Positions 28,077 to 37,849 of a DNA stretch of 57,461 nucleotides are shown piece by piece (the first letter of the stretch is position 1; each line of letters begins with the position of its first letter). Origin of the DNA: Ralstonia sp. ASV6 (GTDB lineage: Bacteria; Pseudomonadota; Gammaproteobacteria; Burkholderiales; Burkholderiaceae); contig NZ_JAELUI010000010.1 of the NCBI RefSeq assembly GCF_016429285.1, forward strand, positions 1 through 57,461, written 5' to 3'. A program made the translations under genes and the position numbers. Under the pieces are notes generated by a model. The model saw nothing but the letters and a program-made list of their open reading frames with translations. It was not told the DNA's origin and searched no databases.

Positions 28077-28823
28077 ATGCATAAGCTCGTCCTCATCCGC
28101 CACGGCGAATCAACGTGGAATCTGGAGAACCGCTTCACCGGCTGGGTCGACGTCGACCTGACCGACACGGGCGTTGCCCAGGCCCGCCAAGGCGGCCGCC
28201 TGCTGCGCGAAGCCGGCTTCACCTTCGACCTGGCCTACACCTCGGTGCTCAAGCGTGCAATTCGCACGCTCTGGCACGTGCAGGATGAAATGGACCTGAT
28301 GTGGATCCCGACCCGCAACGAGTGGCGCCTCAATGAACGCCACTATGGCGCACTGTCGGGTCTGAACAAAGCCGAGACCGCCGCCAAGTTCGGCGATGAG
28401 CAAGTCCTCGTCTGGCGCCGCAGCTACGACACGCCGCCGCCCGCCCTTGAGCCCGGCGCCGAAAACGACGCGTTCGGCAACCCGCGCTACGCGGGCCTGT
28501 CGCGCGAGCAAGTGCCCCTGACCGAGTGCCTGAAGGACACCGTCGCACGCGTACTGCCGCTGTGGGAAGAATCGATCGCCCCGGCCATCAAGAGCGGCCA
28601 GCGCGTAGTGATCGCCGCGCACGGCAACAGCATCCGCGCACTGGTGAAGTACCTGGACGGCATTTCGGACGCTGACATCGTCGGCCTGAACATCCCCAAT
28701 GGCACACCACTTGTGTATGAGCTGGACGCCAACCTCAAGCCGATCCGCCACTATTACCTGGGCGATCAGCAAGCGATTGCCGCGTCCCTCGCGGCGGTAG
28801 CCAGCCAGGGTAAGTCGAAATAA
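28077..28823 (+). CDS. gpmA: 2,3-bisphosphoglycerate-dependent phosphoglycerate mutase
   Basis: This is a 248-residue enzyme. The phosphohistidine motif [10 protein letters not shown] lies at the N terminus, followed by [13 protein letters not shown] and the second catalytic His in [17 protein letters not shown]. It interconverts 3- and 2-phosphoglycerate in glycolysis. ATG 28077 gives the usual family start ([12 protein letters not shown]); ATG 28068 would add three residues. A single gene, divergent from the rhodanese gene. Confidence 0.96.
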   Translation: MHKLVLIRHGESTWNLENRFTGWVDVDLTDTGVAQARQGGRLLREAGFTFDLAYTSVLKRAIRTLWHVQDEMDLMWIPTRNEWRLNERHYGALSGLNKAETAAKFGDEQVLVWRRSYDTPPPALEPGAENDAFGNPRYAGLSREQVPLTECLKDTVARVLPLWEESIAPAIKSGQRVVIAAHGNSIRALVKYLDGISDADIVGLNIPNGTPLVYELDANLKPIRHYYLGDQQAIAASLAAVASQGKSK

Positions 28824-28941
28824 ACCGTAACGAGGCGTTTGGCACTCCAACGCCTTTATACTGTCGAAGCCTGTAGCCCGGGATATGCGCGAGCCATCCC
28901 GGGTCATGTTTATCTACTGTTCCCACGTCCACGCTCGACAC

Positions 28942-30531
28942 ATGCGAACTTCGCTCAAGAACATCAGCTTGATCGCCATTGGCCTCGTCACCGGGGTTCT
29001 GGCGACGCTCCAGCTCTCCGCCACCGCGCAAAACGCGACGGTTGGGCCGCTCCCGCTGGAAAAGCTCCGCCTGATGGCCGACATCTTTGGCCAGATCAAG
29101 CGCGAATACGTCGAGCCCGTGGACGACGACAAACTGCTGACCGAAGCCATCAAGGGCATGGTCTCCAGCCTTGACCCGCATTCGGCGTATCTCGACAAGA
29201 AAGACTTCCAGGAACTGCAGGAAGGCACTCAGGGCCGTTTTGCCGGCTTGGGCATCGAGATTTCGCAGGAAGAAGGCCTGGTCAAGGTCATCAACCCGAT
29301 TGAAGACACCCCCGCCTTCCGCGCCGGCGTGCAACCGGGTGATCTGATCACCCGCATCGACGACAAGCCCGTGCGCGGCATGCCGCTGGAGCAAGCCGTC
29401 AAGCGCATGCGCGGTGCGCCGGGCACCAAGGTCACGCTGACCATCTATCGCAAGAAGGAAGAGCGCACCTTCCCGCTCACGATCACCCGCGCTGAAATCC
29501 AGGTGCAGTCGGTCAAAGCCAAGCTGCTGGATAACGGTATCGCCTGGGTGCGTATCACCAGCTTCCAGGAACGCACCGTGCCGGACCTGGCCAAGAAGCT
29601 GAATGACCTGGCCAAACAAGACGGCCACCTCAAGGGCCTGATCCTGGATCTGCGCAACAACGGCGGCGGCGTGCTGCAAGCCGCTGTGGGCGTGTCGGCC
29701 GCGTTCCTGCCGCCGGACGTGACGGTGGTGTCGACCAACGGCCAGGTGCCCGATGCCAAGCGCACGTACAAGGCAAACTTTGCCAACTACCGCTTGAGCA
29801 ACTTCGATTCCGATCCGTTGGCCGGCCTGGACCCCGAGTTCAAGACCGTGCCGATCATTGTGCTGACCAACGCTTACACGGCATCGGCATCGGAAATCGT
29901 GGCGGGTGCGCTGCAGGATCACCACCGTGCCAAGACGATGGGCAAGACGACCTTCGGCAAGGGCTCAGTGCAGACGGTGCGTCCGCTGTCCAACGACACC
30001 GGCATCAAGCTGACCATCGCGTACTACTACACGCCGTCGGGCAAGTCGATCCAGGCCTGGGGCGTGCGCCCGGACATCCCGGTTGACCAGAACCCGGACG
30101 GCGACCCGGACGACGCGCTGATCACCCGTGAAATCGACACCGAGCGCCACCTGCACAACAAGCAGGAATCGGAAGAAACCGAGATGACCGAGCGCGAAAA
30201 GCGCCGCGTTGAAGAGCTGCGTCGCCTGGAAGAAGAGAACGCCAAGAAGACACCTGAGCAGCGCGAGAAGGAGCGCAACAAGAAGCCGATCGAGTTCGGT
30301 TCGGCTGACGACTTCATGCTGCAGCAGGCGATCAATGAGTTGCGCGGCCAGCCGGTCAAGCGCTCGAAGTCGGTGCTGGAAGCCGCCGTGGCGACGTCGG
30401 ACAAGCCCGCCAAGTCGCCGGCCGCCAAGGACGGCAGCGATGCCAAGCCCAAGGCCAAGCCGGCAGCACAGAAGCCCAACGTTCCGGCCAGCGGTGTCAT
30501 CCCGGCACCGGAGCCGAGCGGCGCCCGTTAA
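28942..30531 (+). CDS. C-terminal processing protease (S41 family, CtpA)
   Basis: This is a 529-residue protein with an N-terminal signal or anchor helix (SLIAIGLVTGVLATLQLSATA). A PDZ domain (about residues 95-170; GLGIEISQEEGLVKVI) precedes the S41 catalytic core with LILDLRNNGGGVLQAAV, the serine motif NAYTASASEIVAGAL and the lysine in KTTFGKGSVQT. The tail is charged and then Ala/Pro/Lys-rich. It cleaves periplasmic proteins near their C termini. It may be co-transcribed with the ThiF-like gene 69 bases downstream. ATG 28942 is chosen so that the signal helix is N-terminal. Confidence 0.93.
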   Translation: MRTSLKNISLIAIGLVTGVLATLQLSATAQNATVGPLPLEKLRLMADIFGQIKREYVEPVDDDKLLTEAIKGMVSSLDPHSAYLDKKDFQELQEGTQGRFAGLGIEISQEEGLVKVINPIEDTPAFRAGVQPGDLITRIDDKPVRGMPLEQAVKRMRGAPGTKVTLTIYRKKEERTFPLTITRAEIQVQSVKAKLLDNGIAWVRITSFQERTVPDLAKKLNDLAKQDGHLKGLILDLRNNGGGVLQAAVGVSAAFLPPDVTVVSTNGQVPDAKRTYKANFANYRLSNFDSDPLAGLDPEFKTVPIIVLTNAYTASASEIVAGALQDHHRAKTMGKTTFGKGSVQTVRPLSNDTGIKLTIAYYYTPSGKSIQAWGVRPDIPVDQNPDGDPDDALITREIDTERHLHNKQESEETEMTEREKRRVEELRRLEEENAKKTPEQREKERNKKPIEFGSADDFMLQQAINELRGQPVKRSKSVLEAAVATSDKPAKSPAAKDGSDAKPKAKPAAQKPNVPASGVIPAPEPSGAR

Positions 30532-30600
30532 GACACCCGCCGGCAAACACTGGCAAACTTGCGAGGCCGTGCACTGCACGGCCTTTTTCATTGCACCGCC

Positions 30601-31350
30601 ATGAACGACGACCAACTGCTGCGCTATTCCCGCCACATCCTGCTCGACGAGATCGGCATCGAGGGGCAGACGCGTCTACTTGAAGCGCATGCGCTCGTCA
30701 TTGGCGCGGGTGGCCTGGGCGCAGCAGCCCTGCCCTATCTGGCAGCCGCAGGCGTAGGCACGCTCACCATCGTCGATGACGACACAGTCGACTTGACCAA
30801 CCTACAGCGCCAGATCCTTCACACCACCGAGTCGGTTGGACAGCCGAAAGTGGCATCGGCACAGGCCGCCATCGCCCGCCTGAACCCGGGCGTGCAGGTC
30901 AACACCGTGCAGCGCCGATTGGATGCGGACAGCATCGGTGCGCTACTCGGCGGCGTGAATGTGGTGCTCGATTGTTCCGACAATTTCGCCACGCGCCAGG
31001 CAGCCAACCTCGCCTGCGTGCATGCGGGCGTGCCGCTGGTGTCGGGGGCGGCGATCCGCTTTGACGGGCAGATCAGCGTATTTGACAGCCGCGCTGGCGG
31101 CCCCTGCTACGCCTGCCTGTTCCCTCCCGACGAGCCCGCGCCGGACGTGGCCTGCGCAACGATGGGGGTGTTCTCGCCACTGGTCGGCATGGTGGGCACC
31201 GTGCAGGCCGCCGAGGCGCTCAAGCTGATCGCTGGCATCGGCCGCTCGCTTGCCGGGCGCCTGCTGATGCTCGACGGCCTGTCGATGGAATGGACGACGA
31301 TGCGTGTGGCGCGTCAGGCGTCGTGCCCGGTCTGTGGTGGCGCACACTAG
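30601..31350 (+). CDS. moeB: HesA/MoeB/ThiF-family adenylyltransferase
   Basis: This is a 249-residue E1-like enzyme. The ATP site is ALVIGAGGLGAAALPYL with VDDDTVDLTNLQRQ. The zinc cysteines are CYACLFP and CPVCGG. DCSDNFATRQAAN is conserved. It adenylates the C terminus of MoaD or ThiS for molybdopterin or thiamin synthesis. MoeB and ThiF cannot be told apart with certainty; the lack of the ThiF cysteine persulfide segment is not clear-cut. A bidirectional terminator follows. Confidence 0.88.
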   Translation: MNDDQLLRYSRHILLDEIGIEGQTRLLEAHALVIGAGGLGAAALPYLAAAGVGTLTIVDDDTVDLTNLQRQILHTTESVGQPKVASAQAAIARLNPGVQVNTVQRRLDADSIGALLGGVNVVLDCSDNFATRQAANLACVHAGVPLVSGAAIRFDGQISVFDSRAGGPCYACLFPPDEPAPDVACATMGVFSPLVGMVGTVQAAEALKLIAGIGRSLAGRLLMLDGLSMEWTTMRVARQASCPVCGGAH

Positions 31351-31388
31351 TCCTAAGTCCTGGCTCACTGAACGCGGACAACAAAAAA

Positions 31389-31409
31389 GGAGGCCCAGGC
31401 CTCCTTTTT
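31389..31409. terminator. Bidirectional terminator between moeB and bfr
   Basis: GGAGGCC and GGCCTCC form a 7-bp stem with a 2-base nominal loop, flanked by A6 on one side and T5 on the other. Confidence 0.9.
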
Positions 31410-31428
31410 CCTTGCCGATCGACGAGGC

Positions 31429-31908
31429 TTACTCGCTGTCGGCTTCCATCTGCGACTGCAGGAAGTTCTGGATGCCGATCTTATCAATCAGCTCCAGCTG
31501 CGTCTCCAGCCAGTCGATGTGCTCTTCGGTGTCGTCCAGGATGTCGACGAAAATCTCGCGGCTGACGTAGTCCTTGACGGACTCGCAGTACGCAATGGCT
31601 TCCACCACCGTGGTGTGTGCGGCCTTCTCCAGCTTCAGGTCGCACTCGAGCATTTCCGGGGTGTTCTCGCCGATCATCAGCTTGCCGAGGTCCTGCAGGT
31701 TCGGCAGGCCTTCGAGCATCAGGATGCGTTCGATCAGGCGATCGGCGTGCTTCATCTCGCCGATGGACTCTTTGTATTCGTGGTCCCCGATGCGCTTGAG
31801 CCCCCAATGGCCATACATGCGCGCGTGGAGGAAGTACTGGTTGATGGCGGTCAGCTCATTCTTGAGCTGGGCGTTCAGATATTGGATAACTTTCTTATCG
31901 CCTTTCAT
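31429..31908 (-). CDS. bfr: Bacterioferritin
   Basis: This is a 159-residue four-helix iron-storage protein. It begins [20 protein letters not shown]. The ferroxidase residues are visible in [25 protein letters not shown] and [12 protein letters not shown]. The heme ligand Met appears near residue 52 ([12 protein letters not shown]). Bfr stores iron as ferric mineral in a 24-mer. It lies downstream of bfd, whose product releases the iron, with a 143-base gap. Confidence 0.95.
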   Translation of the reverse strand: MKGDKKVIQYLNAQLKNELTAINQYFLHARMYGHWGLKRIGDHEYKESIGEMKHADRLIERILMLEGLPNLQDLGKLMIGENTPEMLECDLKLEKAAHTTVVEAIAYCESVKDYVSREIFVDILDDTEEHIDWLETQLELIDKIGIQNFLQSQMEADSE

Positions 31909-32051
31909 TCTTGGGGCTCCTGCGGGTGATGGACGCACGCACGCGTCCGTTCAAGGCGAGCCCTGTGCCTGACCCAAGCAACAAACGCCACCTAGGCTAT
32001 TCAGCCCGGGCGGCAGGTCGCGGCGAAAAAAGAAACGGAAAAGCGGGGGTA

Positions 32052-32327
32052 TCAGGCAGCCAACGCACTAGCCGAAATGGCTTGATCGTTGGCAACGGGC
32101 TCGTCGCGACGCTCGATTATGGCATGCGTGCTTGCACGCCCCAACACCTGATCGACGGGAATACAGCTCACCGCTTCGGCGAGCACCTGCTTGGCGCAGT
32201 CCCGGCATTGTCCACAGCAGGTGCCGACGCCCAGCGTCTCGGCGAGTTCGTCCATTGTCGACACGCCCAGACGGGCAGCGCCATGGATTTCGCGATCGGT
32301 CACTTGGTTGCAGATGCAGACGTACAC
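32052..32327 (-). CDS. bfd: Bacterioferritin-associated ferredoxin
   Basis: This is a 91-residue [2Fe-2S] protein. Cluster ligands are CIC at the N terminus (VYVCICNQVTDREI) and CCGQCRDC about 30 residues later. Bfd reduces ferric iron in bacterioferritin so it can leave. I choose the GTG start at 32327 because GGAGG lies six bases upstream. It is longer than E. coli Bfd (64 residues) through a C-terminal tail. Iron-dependent control is suggested by the palindrome at 32388. Confidence 0.9.
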   Translation of the reverse strand: MYVCICNQVTDREIHGAARLGVSTMDELAETLGVGTCCGQCRDCAKQVLAEAVSCIPVDQVLGRASTHAIIERRDEPVANDQAISASALAA

Positions 32328-32387
32328 GGGTTTCCTCCGCAGCACTCAAAACGCGCTGTGAAACCAGAATAACAGAGAATGGTAATG

Positions 32388-32404
32388 AGAACAATTCTTG
32401 TTCT
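32388..32404 (-). promoter_or_regulatory. Candidate Fur-type operator upstream of bfd
   Basis: AGAACAA-TTC-TTGTTCT is a perfect 7-3-7 inverted repeat, 60 bases upstream of the bfd start, within an AT-rich patch that also reads AATGGTAATGAGAAC. It resembles, but does not exactly match, the Fur consensus. The Fur assignment is inference from the gene it precedes. Confidence 0.5.
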
Positions 32405-32557
32405 ACCCCATTCGATCGGCAGGGACAAACAGGTGCACGCAAGCCGCCTTTTCGCGAAAAGACGTGCAATTTCAGTCACTTAACGGGAAGCGCCCATGAG
32501 ACAGGCGATGCGCCGGTACGACAGTCGTGTGGGCCCGGTGCTTAAAAACTCAGCAGG

Positions 32558-34309
32558 TCAAGCGCGAGCCAGCGCGCCCAGTGCGTCCTGGATTTCAGCG
32601 GGTTCACAGGCGTGCAGCAGGCGGTCGGCCTCACGCATCAGACGCGGGCGGTCCGAGCGCAGGATCTGCTGCTTCACGCTGAGCAACTGCGATGGATGCA
32701 TCGAGAACTCGGTGAGCCCCATGCCGAGCAGCAGGCGCGTCATCGTCGAATCGCCCGCCATCTCGCCACACACTGATACCGGCTTGCCCGCCAGATGCCC
32801 TTCGCGGATGGTACGCGCAATCAACTGCAGCACCGCCGGATGCAGTGGGTCATACAGATGCGCGACCGCGTTGTCGGCGCGGTCGATGGCCAGCGTGTAC
32901 TGGATCAGGTCGTTCGTGCCGATGGAGAAGAAATCCATGCGGCGCAGGAATACCGGCAGGATCAGTACAGCAGCCGGAATCTCGATCATGGCGCCAACCT
33001 TGACGGTCGGGTCATAGGCGATGCCGTCGGCGTCAAGCGAGGCCTTGGCACGCGCGAGCAGATCCAGCGTCTGGTCGATCTCGCGGGCGTGCGCGAGCAT
33101 CGGCACGAGAATCTTCACCGGCCCGAAGGCCGACGCCCGCAGCAGCGCGCGCAATTGCGTCAGGAACATCGCTGGCTCCGACAACGACCAGCGAATCGCA
33201 CGCAGCCCCAGCGCCGGGTTGGGCGCGGTCTCGAACACGTCGTCGCGGATGTCGAGCGGCTTGTCGGCGCCGATGTCGATCGTGCGGATCGTCACCGGCA
33301 AGCCCTGCATCGACTCGACCGCCGTGCGGTACGCGTGGAACTGCTCTTCCTCGTCGGGCAGCGCGCCACGCCGGTTCATGAAGAGGAATTCTGAGCGGAA
33401 CAGCCCGACGCCCACAGCGCCAGCCTTCACGGCGGCGGCTGCATCTTCCGGCATCTCAATGTTGGCCAGCAGATCGATCTGCGTGCCGTCGAGTGTGACA
33501 GTGGGTGTGTGGCGCAAACGCTCGAGGCGCTTCTTCTGCAGCTCGCCCTCGCTGCGGCGGTGGCGGTATTCCTCAAGGATGGCCACGCTCGGATCAACGA
33601 TGACGATGCCGTTGTCGCCATCGATGACGATGACGTCGTCCTGGCGGATCAGCGCGCTGGCATTGTGCACGCCCACCGCAGCCGGAATATCCAGGCTGCG
33701 CGCAACGATGGCAGTGTGTGAGGTGCGCCCGCCGAGGTCGGTGACAAAGCCAGCGAACGTTTGACCGCGAAACTGCAACATGTCCGCCGGGGCGATGTCA
33801 TGTGCGACGACGATCATGCCGGCGTCCGGATCGCAGCCGACCGCCACCGGTGCGGGCGCCAGCGCGGGCGCACCGGCCAGCACCTTCAGGATGCGCTCGA
33901 CCACCTGCTCGATGTCGGCCTTGCGCTCGCGTAGGTACTCGTCTTCGATCTCGCCGAACTGGCGGATCAGCTCTTCGAGCTGCGTGGTCAGCGCCCACTC
34001 GGCGTTGTAGCGACGCTCGCGAATCAGCTTCTCCGCCTCCTGCGACAGATGCGGATCATCCACGAACATCGCATGGACGGCCAAGAAGGCGCTCAGCTCC
34101 TCAGGCGCATCGGCGGGCAACTCATGCTTGAGCGTGACCAGCTCGCCGCGCACAGCGGCTCGAGCGCTGCGCAGGCGCTCGACCTCGGCGTCCAACTTAT
34201 CTTCGTCGACGAGGTAGTGCGACACATCCAGTGCCGCGCGCGCCAGCATATGGGCTCGACCAATGGCGATGCCGCGCGAGACCGGGATGCCGTGCAAAGT
34301 GAATGGCAT
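32558..34309 (-). CDS. ptsI: Phosphoenolpyruvate-protein phosphotransferase (enzyme I)
   Basis: This is a 583-residue enzyme I. The phosphorylated histidine is in GGRTSHTAIVARSL; the PEP-binding barrel includes LFRSEFLFMNR, VMIE-like GAMIEIPAAVL and SIGTNDLIQYTLAIDRAD; a cysteine lies in KPVSVCGEMAG. It passes phosphate from PEP to HPr. With HPr and one EIIA, and no sugar permease here, it likely forms a regulatory phosphorelay, as in other betaproteobacteria. It is 45 bases downstream of ptsH. Confidence 0.95.
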   Translation of the reverse strand: MPFTLHGIPVSRGIAIGRAHMLARAALDVSHYLVDEDKLDAEVERLRSARAAVRGELVTLKHELPADAPEELSAFLAVHAMFVDDPHLSQEAEKLIRERRYNAEWALTTQLEELIRQFGEIEDEYLRERKADIEQVVERILKVLAGAPALAPAPVAVGCDPDAGMIVVAHDIAPADMLQFRGQTFAGFVTDLGGRTSHTAIVARSLDIPAAVGVHNASALIRQDDVIVIDGDNGIVIVDPSVAILEEYRHRRSEGELQKKRLERLRHTPTVTLDGTQIDLLANIEMPEDAAAAVKAGAVGVGLFRSEFLFMNRRGALPDEEEQFHAYRTAVESMQGLPVTIRTIDIGADKPLDIRDDVFETAPNPALGLRAIRWSLSEPAMFLTQLRALLRASAFGPVKILVPMLAHAREIDQTLDLLARAKASLDADGIAYDPTVKVGAMIEIPAAVLILPVFLRRMDFFSIGTNDLIQYTLAIDRADNAVAHLYDPLHPAVLQLIARTIREGHLAGKPVSVCGEMAGDSTMTRLLLGMGLTEFSMHPSQLLSVKQQILRSDRPRLMREADRLLHACEPAEIQDALGALARA

Positions 34310-34354
34310 AGAGACGCTGGCCGAGAGCTGCTGCGTTGTCTGACAGGTTGTGGG

Positions 34355-34624
34355 TTACTCGCCTTCGCCGAAGCGGTCGTTGATGAGTCCGACCAGCCCG
34401 TCCATGGCAGCCTGCTCGTCAGGGCCTTCGATCTCCAGCGTGACGGTGGAGCCGATGCCTGCCGCCAGCATCATCACGCCCATGATGCTCTTGGCGTCGA
34501 CCTGACGGCCGTTGCGCGACATCTTGATCTGGCTGTCGAACTTGCTGGCGAGCTGCGTGAGTTTGGCGGAAGCACGGGCATGCAGCCCGAGCTTATTGAT
34601 GATGGTGATATCCCTCTGCAGCAT
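34355..34624 (-). CDS. ptsH: Phosphocarrier protein HPr
   Basis: This is an 89-residue HPr. The active histidine is in KLGLHARASAKL (His15-type) and the regulatory serine in AKSIMGVMMLAA (Ser46-type), which could be a target of HPr kinase. It accepts phosphate from enzyme I. Its start overlaps the end of the EIIA gene by 32 bases, implying translational coupling. Confidence 0.95.
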   Translation of the reverse strand: MLQRDITIINKLGLHARASAKLTQLASKFDSQIKMSRNGRQVDAKSIMGVMMLAAGIGSTVTLEIEGPDEQAAMDGLVGLINDRFGEGE

Positions 34625-35048
34625 ATTTGTCCGGATGGTTGGCAACCTGGTTCTGAACGGCTGTCGAGCCGACCTGCAGTACGCCTTGCGCGCCGCCGGC
34701 CAAGGCCTTGGCAGCAAGTTGTTCGAGTTTTTCGGTGCGATAGCAGATGGCGCGCACCAGCATCGGCAGGTTAACGCCGGCCAGCACACGCACACGACCT
34801 GGATCCGCCAGGCGGGAGGCGATGTTGGCAGGCGTGGCTCCGAAGATGTCGGTCAGCACCAGCGCGCCGTTGTCCTCGACCAGCTCTGCGAGTTTGGCGC
34901 GTGCCTGGGCCAGCACGGCGGCCGGCTCGGCATCGGGCAGGACGTCGATTGCACCCAGCCGTTCGGGCTGGCCGCAATACACGTGTGCAGCGCAATCGCG
35001 CAGTGCGCTGGCCAGCGGCGCATGAGCGATGATCAGAATCCCTGCCAT
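34593..35048 (-). CDS. PTS system fructose/mannose-type IIA component
   Basis: This is a 151-residue EIIA-Man domain. The phosphorylation histidine is in MAGILIIAHAPLASAL (His9), with the second family motif LVLTDIFGATPANIA. It is a stand-alone IIA without IIB or IIC, as in the betaproteobacterial EIIA-HPr-EI operon, where it is thought to be regulatory (for polyhydroxyalkanoate, for example, in Ralstonia eutropha). It is the first gene of the three. Confidence 0.92.
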   Translation of the reverse strand: MAGILIIAHAPLASALRDCAAHVYCGQPERLGAIDVLPDAEPAAVLAQARAKLAELVEDNGALVLTDIFGATPANIASRLADPGRVRVLAGVNLPMLVRAICYRTEKLEQLAAKALAGGAQGVLQVGSTAVQNQVANHPDKYAAEGYHHHQ

Positions 35049-35166
35049 GATCGAAAAGCGAATCGGTATGACTCTGATTGTATCAGGGCCATTTGGGGCG
35101 ATTGCGCACAGTGTGACGGAACTCCCCCGAGCGGAGGACACCCGCCAGAGGGGCTATGCCGCCTTC

Positions 35167-36162
35167 CTAGGCCAACTTCCGGCCAGTCCCACCTAACCCC
35201 GCGCCCGGCGACTTGCCCGCGGCCCGCTCGAGCGCGTCGATGAACATGCCAGCCACGTTAAAGCCGGTCTGCTGGGTGATCTCCTGGAAGCACGTCGGGC
35301 TGGTGACGTTGACCTCGGTCAGGTAGTCACCGATGACATCCAGGCCGACCAGTAGCAGGCCGCGCTGCCATAGCACCGGCGCGAGTGCATGCGCAATCAC
35401 TTGATCGCGCTCGGACAAGGGCTGGGCACGACCCGTACCGCCGGCGGCCAGGTTGCCGCGCACTTCGCCAGCCATCGGGATGCGTGCCAGCGAATGCGGC
35501 ACCGGCGAGCCACCGATCAGCAAGATGCGCTTGTCGCCCTCGCGGATGGCGGGAATGTACTGCTGCGCCATGATCGTGCGCGCGCCGTTGTCGGTGAGCG
35601 TTTCGATCACAGCGCCGAGGTTCATGCCGTCCGGCCCGACGCGGAAAATACCCGTACCGCCCATGCCGTCGAGCGGCTTGAAGATGACGTCGCCCTGCTC
35701 GGCGTGGAAATCGCGCAGGCGCTTGGCATCGCGCGAGACGATCGTCGGTACGGTGAACTCGCGAAACTGCGCAATCGCCAGCTTCTCGGAGTGGTCACGA
35801 ATCGCCTGCGGCTTGTTGAACACACGTGCGCCCTGGCGCTCGGCAATCTCCAGCAGCCAGGTGCTGGTGACGTACTCCATATCGAACGGCGGGTCCTTGC
35901 GCATCAGCACGGCGTCAAAGCCCGTGAGCGGTAACAGGCGCGCATCGCCAGCGCGATACCACTCTTGCCCATCCTCCTCATTGCCGGTCAGGGCGATGGG
36001 CGTGGCAACGGTTTCGACCACGTTGCCCGACAGCGTGAGGTGCGACTGCAGGCACGTGTAGATGGCGTAGCCGCGTGCCGTCGCCTCGCGCATCATCGCG
36101 AAGGTGGAATCCTTGTAGATCTTGAACGTCGACAGTGGATCGACGATGAACAGGATGCGCAT
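35167..36162 (-). CDS. gshB: Glutathione synthetase
   Basis: This is a 331-residue ATP-grasp enzyme. It begins [37 protein letters not shown] is the ATP-binding loop; the C-terminal motif is [20 protein letters not shown]. It joins gamma-glutamylcysteine to glycine. It lies 24 bases downstream of gshA, giving a complete glutathione pathway in one operon. Confidence 0.97.
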   Translation of the reverse strand: MRILFIVDPLSTFKIYKDSTFAMMREATARGYAIYTCLQSHLTLSGNVVETVATPIALTGNEEDGQEWYRAGDARLLPLTGFDAVLMRKDPPFDMEYVTSTWLLEIAERQGARVFNKPQAIRDHSEKLAIAQFREFTVPTIVSRDAKRLRDFHAEQGDVIFKPLDGMGGTGIFRVGPDGMNLGAVIETLTDNGARTIMAQQYIPAIREGDKRILLIGGSPVPHSLARIPMAGEVRGNLAAGGTGRAQPLSERDQVIAHALAPVLWQRGLLLVGLDVIGDYLTEVNVTSPTCFQEITQQTGFNVAGMFIDALERAAGKSPGAGLGGTGRKLA

Positions 36163-36186
36163 AGCGATTCCCTCAACAGCTTGTAC

Positions 36187-37482
36187 TTAGATCAGCGGGT
36201 TCGGGTCGGTCTTCTCGAGCTCGAGCGACGCGGCCAGCAAAGCGAGACGGGCCACTACGCCATACATGTAGAAGCGGTTCGGCTCGCCGGCGCCCGGCTT
36301 GGCGTGGCTGTCCGGCAGCGAGTTCGACGCAAACGGCAGCGGCACGAAATGCATGCCCGGCGCGTTCAGATTCTCGTCCACGCCGCGGCCCGTGTGAACC
36401 CGGTAGAAGCCGCCAACCACGTAGCGGTCGATCATGTAGACCACAGGCTCAGCCACGGCCTCGTTGATTTTCTCGAAGGTGTGCACGCCTTCCTGCACGA
36501 TCACCTCGGAGACCTCCAGGCCTTCCTTGACCACGCTCATCTTGTTGCGCTCCTTCCGGTTGAGGCCCTTGACCTCGGAAGGATCACGCACGGTCATCAC
36601 GCCCATGCCGTAGGTGCCGGCATCCGCCTTGACCACCACGTACGGGGTCTCGGTCACGCCGTATTCCTTGTACTTCTTGGCGGTCTTCTTGAGCACGGTC
36701 TCAACCGCGTGGGCGAGTTCTTCCTCGCCGGCGCGCTCGTGGAAGTCAAGGCCGCTGCACTTGGTGAAGTACGGGTTGACCATCCACGGGTCAATGTCGA
36801 TCAACTTGGCGAACTTCTTGGCCACTTCATCATAGGCGGCGAAGTGGTTGGTCTTGCGGCGCTGCGACCAGCCCGCGTGCAGCGGCGGCAGCAGGTACTG
36901 CTCGTGAATGTTCTCGAGGATCGGCGGTACGCCGGCCGACAGATCGTTATTCAGCAGGATCGAGCACGGATCGAAATCTTCCATGCCCACGCGGCGGCCC
37001 TTGGTGCCGATGCGCGAGATCGGCTCGACCACCAGGCGCTGACCATCGGGCAGGTCGATCGGCGTCGGTTCCTTGATGTCTTCGGACAGCGAACCCAGGC
37101 GCACGTTGAGCCCTGCCTGGCGCATGATCTGCGACAGGCGTGCCACGTTCTGCAGATAGAACATGTTGCGCGTATGGCGCTCGGGGATCAGCAGCAGGTT
37201 CTTGGCGTCCGGGCAGATCTTCTCGATCGCGGCCATGGCGGCCTGCACGGCCAGCGGCAGCATCTCTGGCGCCAAGTTGTTGAAGCCGCCCGGGAACAGG
37301 TTTGTGTCGACCGGCGCCAGCTTGAAGCCGGCGTTGCGCAAATCGACCGAACAGTAGAACGGCGGCGTGTGTTCCTGCCATTCCAGGCGGAACCAGCGTT
37401 CGATGGCGGGCGTGGCGTCAAGAATCTTCTGCTCGAGCTCCAGCAGCGGCCCGTTCAGCGCGGTGATCAGGTGCGGAACCAT
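36187..37482 (-). CDS. gshA: Glutamate-cysteine ligase (betaproteobacterial type)
   Basis: This is a 431-residue enzyme of the TIGR02049-like GshA family. It starts MVPHLITALNGPLLELEQKI and contains FPGGFNNLAPEMLPLA, VVVKADAGTYGMGVMTV and YMIDRYVVGGFYRVHTG. This family is unrelated in length to E. coli GshA (518 residues). It catalyses the first step of glutathione synthesis. The start at 37482 has GGAAGGG directly upstream. It heads the gshA-gshB pair. Confidence 0.92.
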   Translation of the reverse strand: MVPHLITALNGPLLELEQKILDATPAIERWFRLEWQEHTPPFYCSVDLRNAGFKLAPVDTNLFPGGFNNLAPEMLPLAVQAAMAAIEKICPDAKNLLLIPERHTRNMFYLQNVARLSQIMRQAGLNVRLGSLSEDIKEPTPIDLPDGQRLVVEPISRIGTKGRRVGMEDFDPCSILLNNDLSAGVPPILENIHEQYLLPPLHAGWSQRRKTNHFAAYDEVAKKFAKLIDIDPWMVNPYFTKCSGLDFHERAGEEELAHAVETVLKKTAKKYKEYGVTETPYVVVKADAGTYGMGVMTVRDPSEVKGLNRKERNKMSVVKEGLEVSEVIVQEGVHTFEKINEAVAEPVVYMIDRYVVGGFYRVHTGRGVDENLNAPGMHFVPLPFASNSLPDSHAKPGAGEPNRFYMYGVVARLALLAASLELEKTDPNPLI

Positions 37483-37641
37483 ACCCTTCCTATTGATGTA
37501 ATTTATCGCCCGCTCCGATTGTAGAGGAACAGGCAATAGCTTGCAGACGACAGTGGGCTATCGATATGCGGTCAGCGGAGGGTTTCGCAAGGGGCGGTGT
37601 GTGGCAAGGCACAAAACCACACAAAAAACGCGGGCAAAAAA

Positions 37642-37662
37642 AAGCGCGGGGCTGCCGCGCTT
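37642..37662 (-). terminator. Second intrinsic terminator downstream of amtB
   Basis: AAGCGCGG pairs with CCGCGCTT (8 bp, loop GGCTG), with a run of eight A on the left that reads as T on the minus strand. It lies in the gene-free stretch 37483-37849, which also holds the gshA promoter region; I see no other feature there. Confidence 0.7.
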
Positions 37663-37807
37663 GGGGAATAGCCTGACAGATACGGGGAGCGTTCTGCAGG
37701 TGGAGGAAACCACATCTGCAATGTAAGCGTCCGCATAACGAGAGGCAATTGAAGGTTTTTTACATCGGAATTAAGGCTACGCGGCTTGGGGCGGGCGCCA
37801 ACAAAAA

Positions 37808-37826
37808 ACCCGGCACGTGGCCGGGT
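37808..37826 (-). terminator. Intrinsic terminator of amtB
   Basis: ACCCGGC pairs with GCCGGGT (7 bp, loop ACGTG), followed on the minus strand by T6. It begins 24 bases after the amtB stop. Confidence 0.88.
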
Positions 37827-37849
37827 CTTTTGCTCCATCAGGTTGCGGA

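Noticed and set aside
37483-37849. Small RNA gene between gshA and amtB
   Set aside because: Two hairpins are explained as terminators reading from amtB; no separate promoter is evident.
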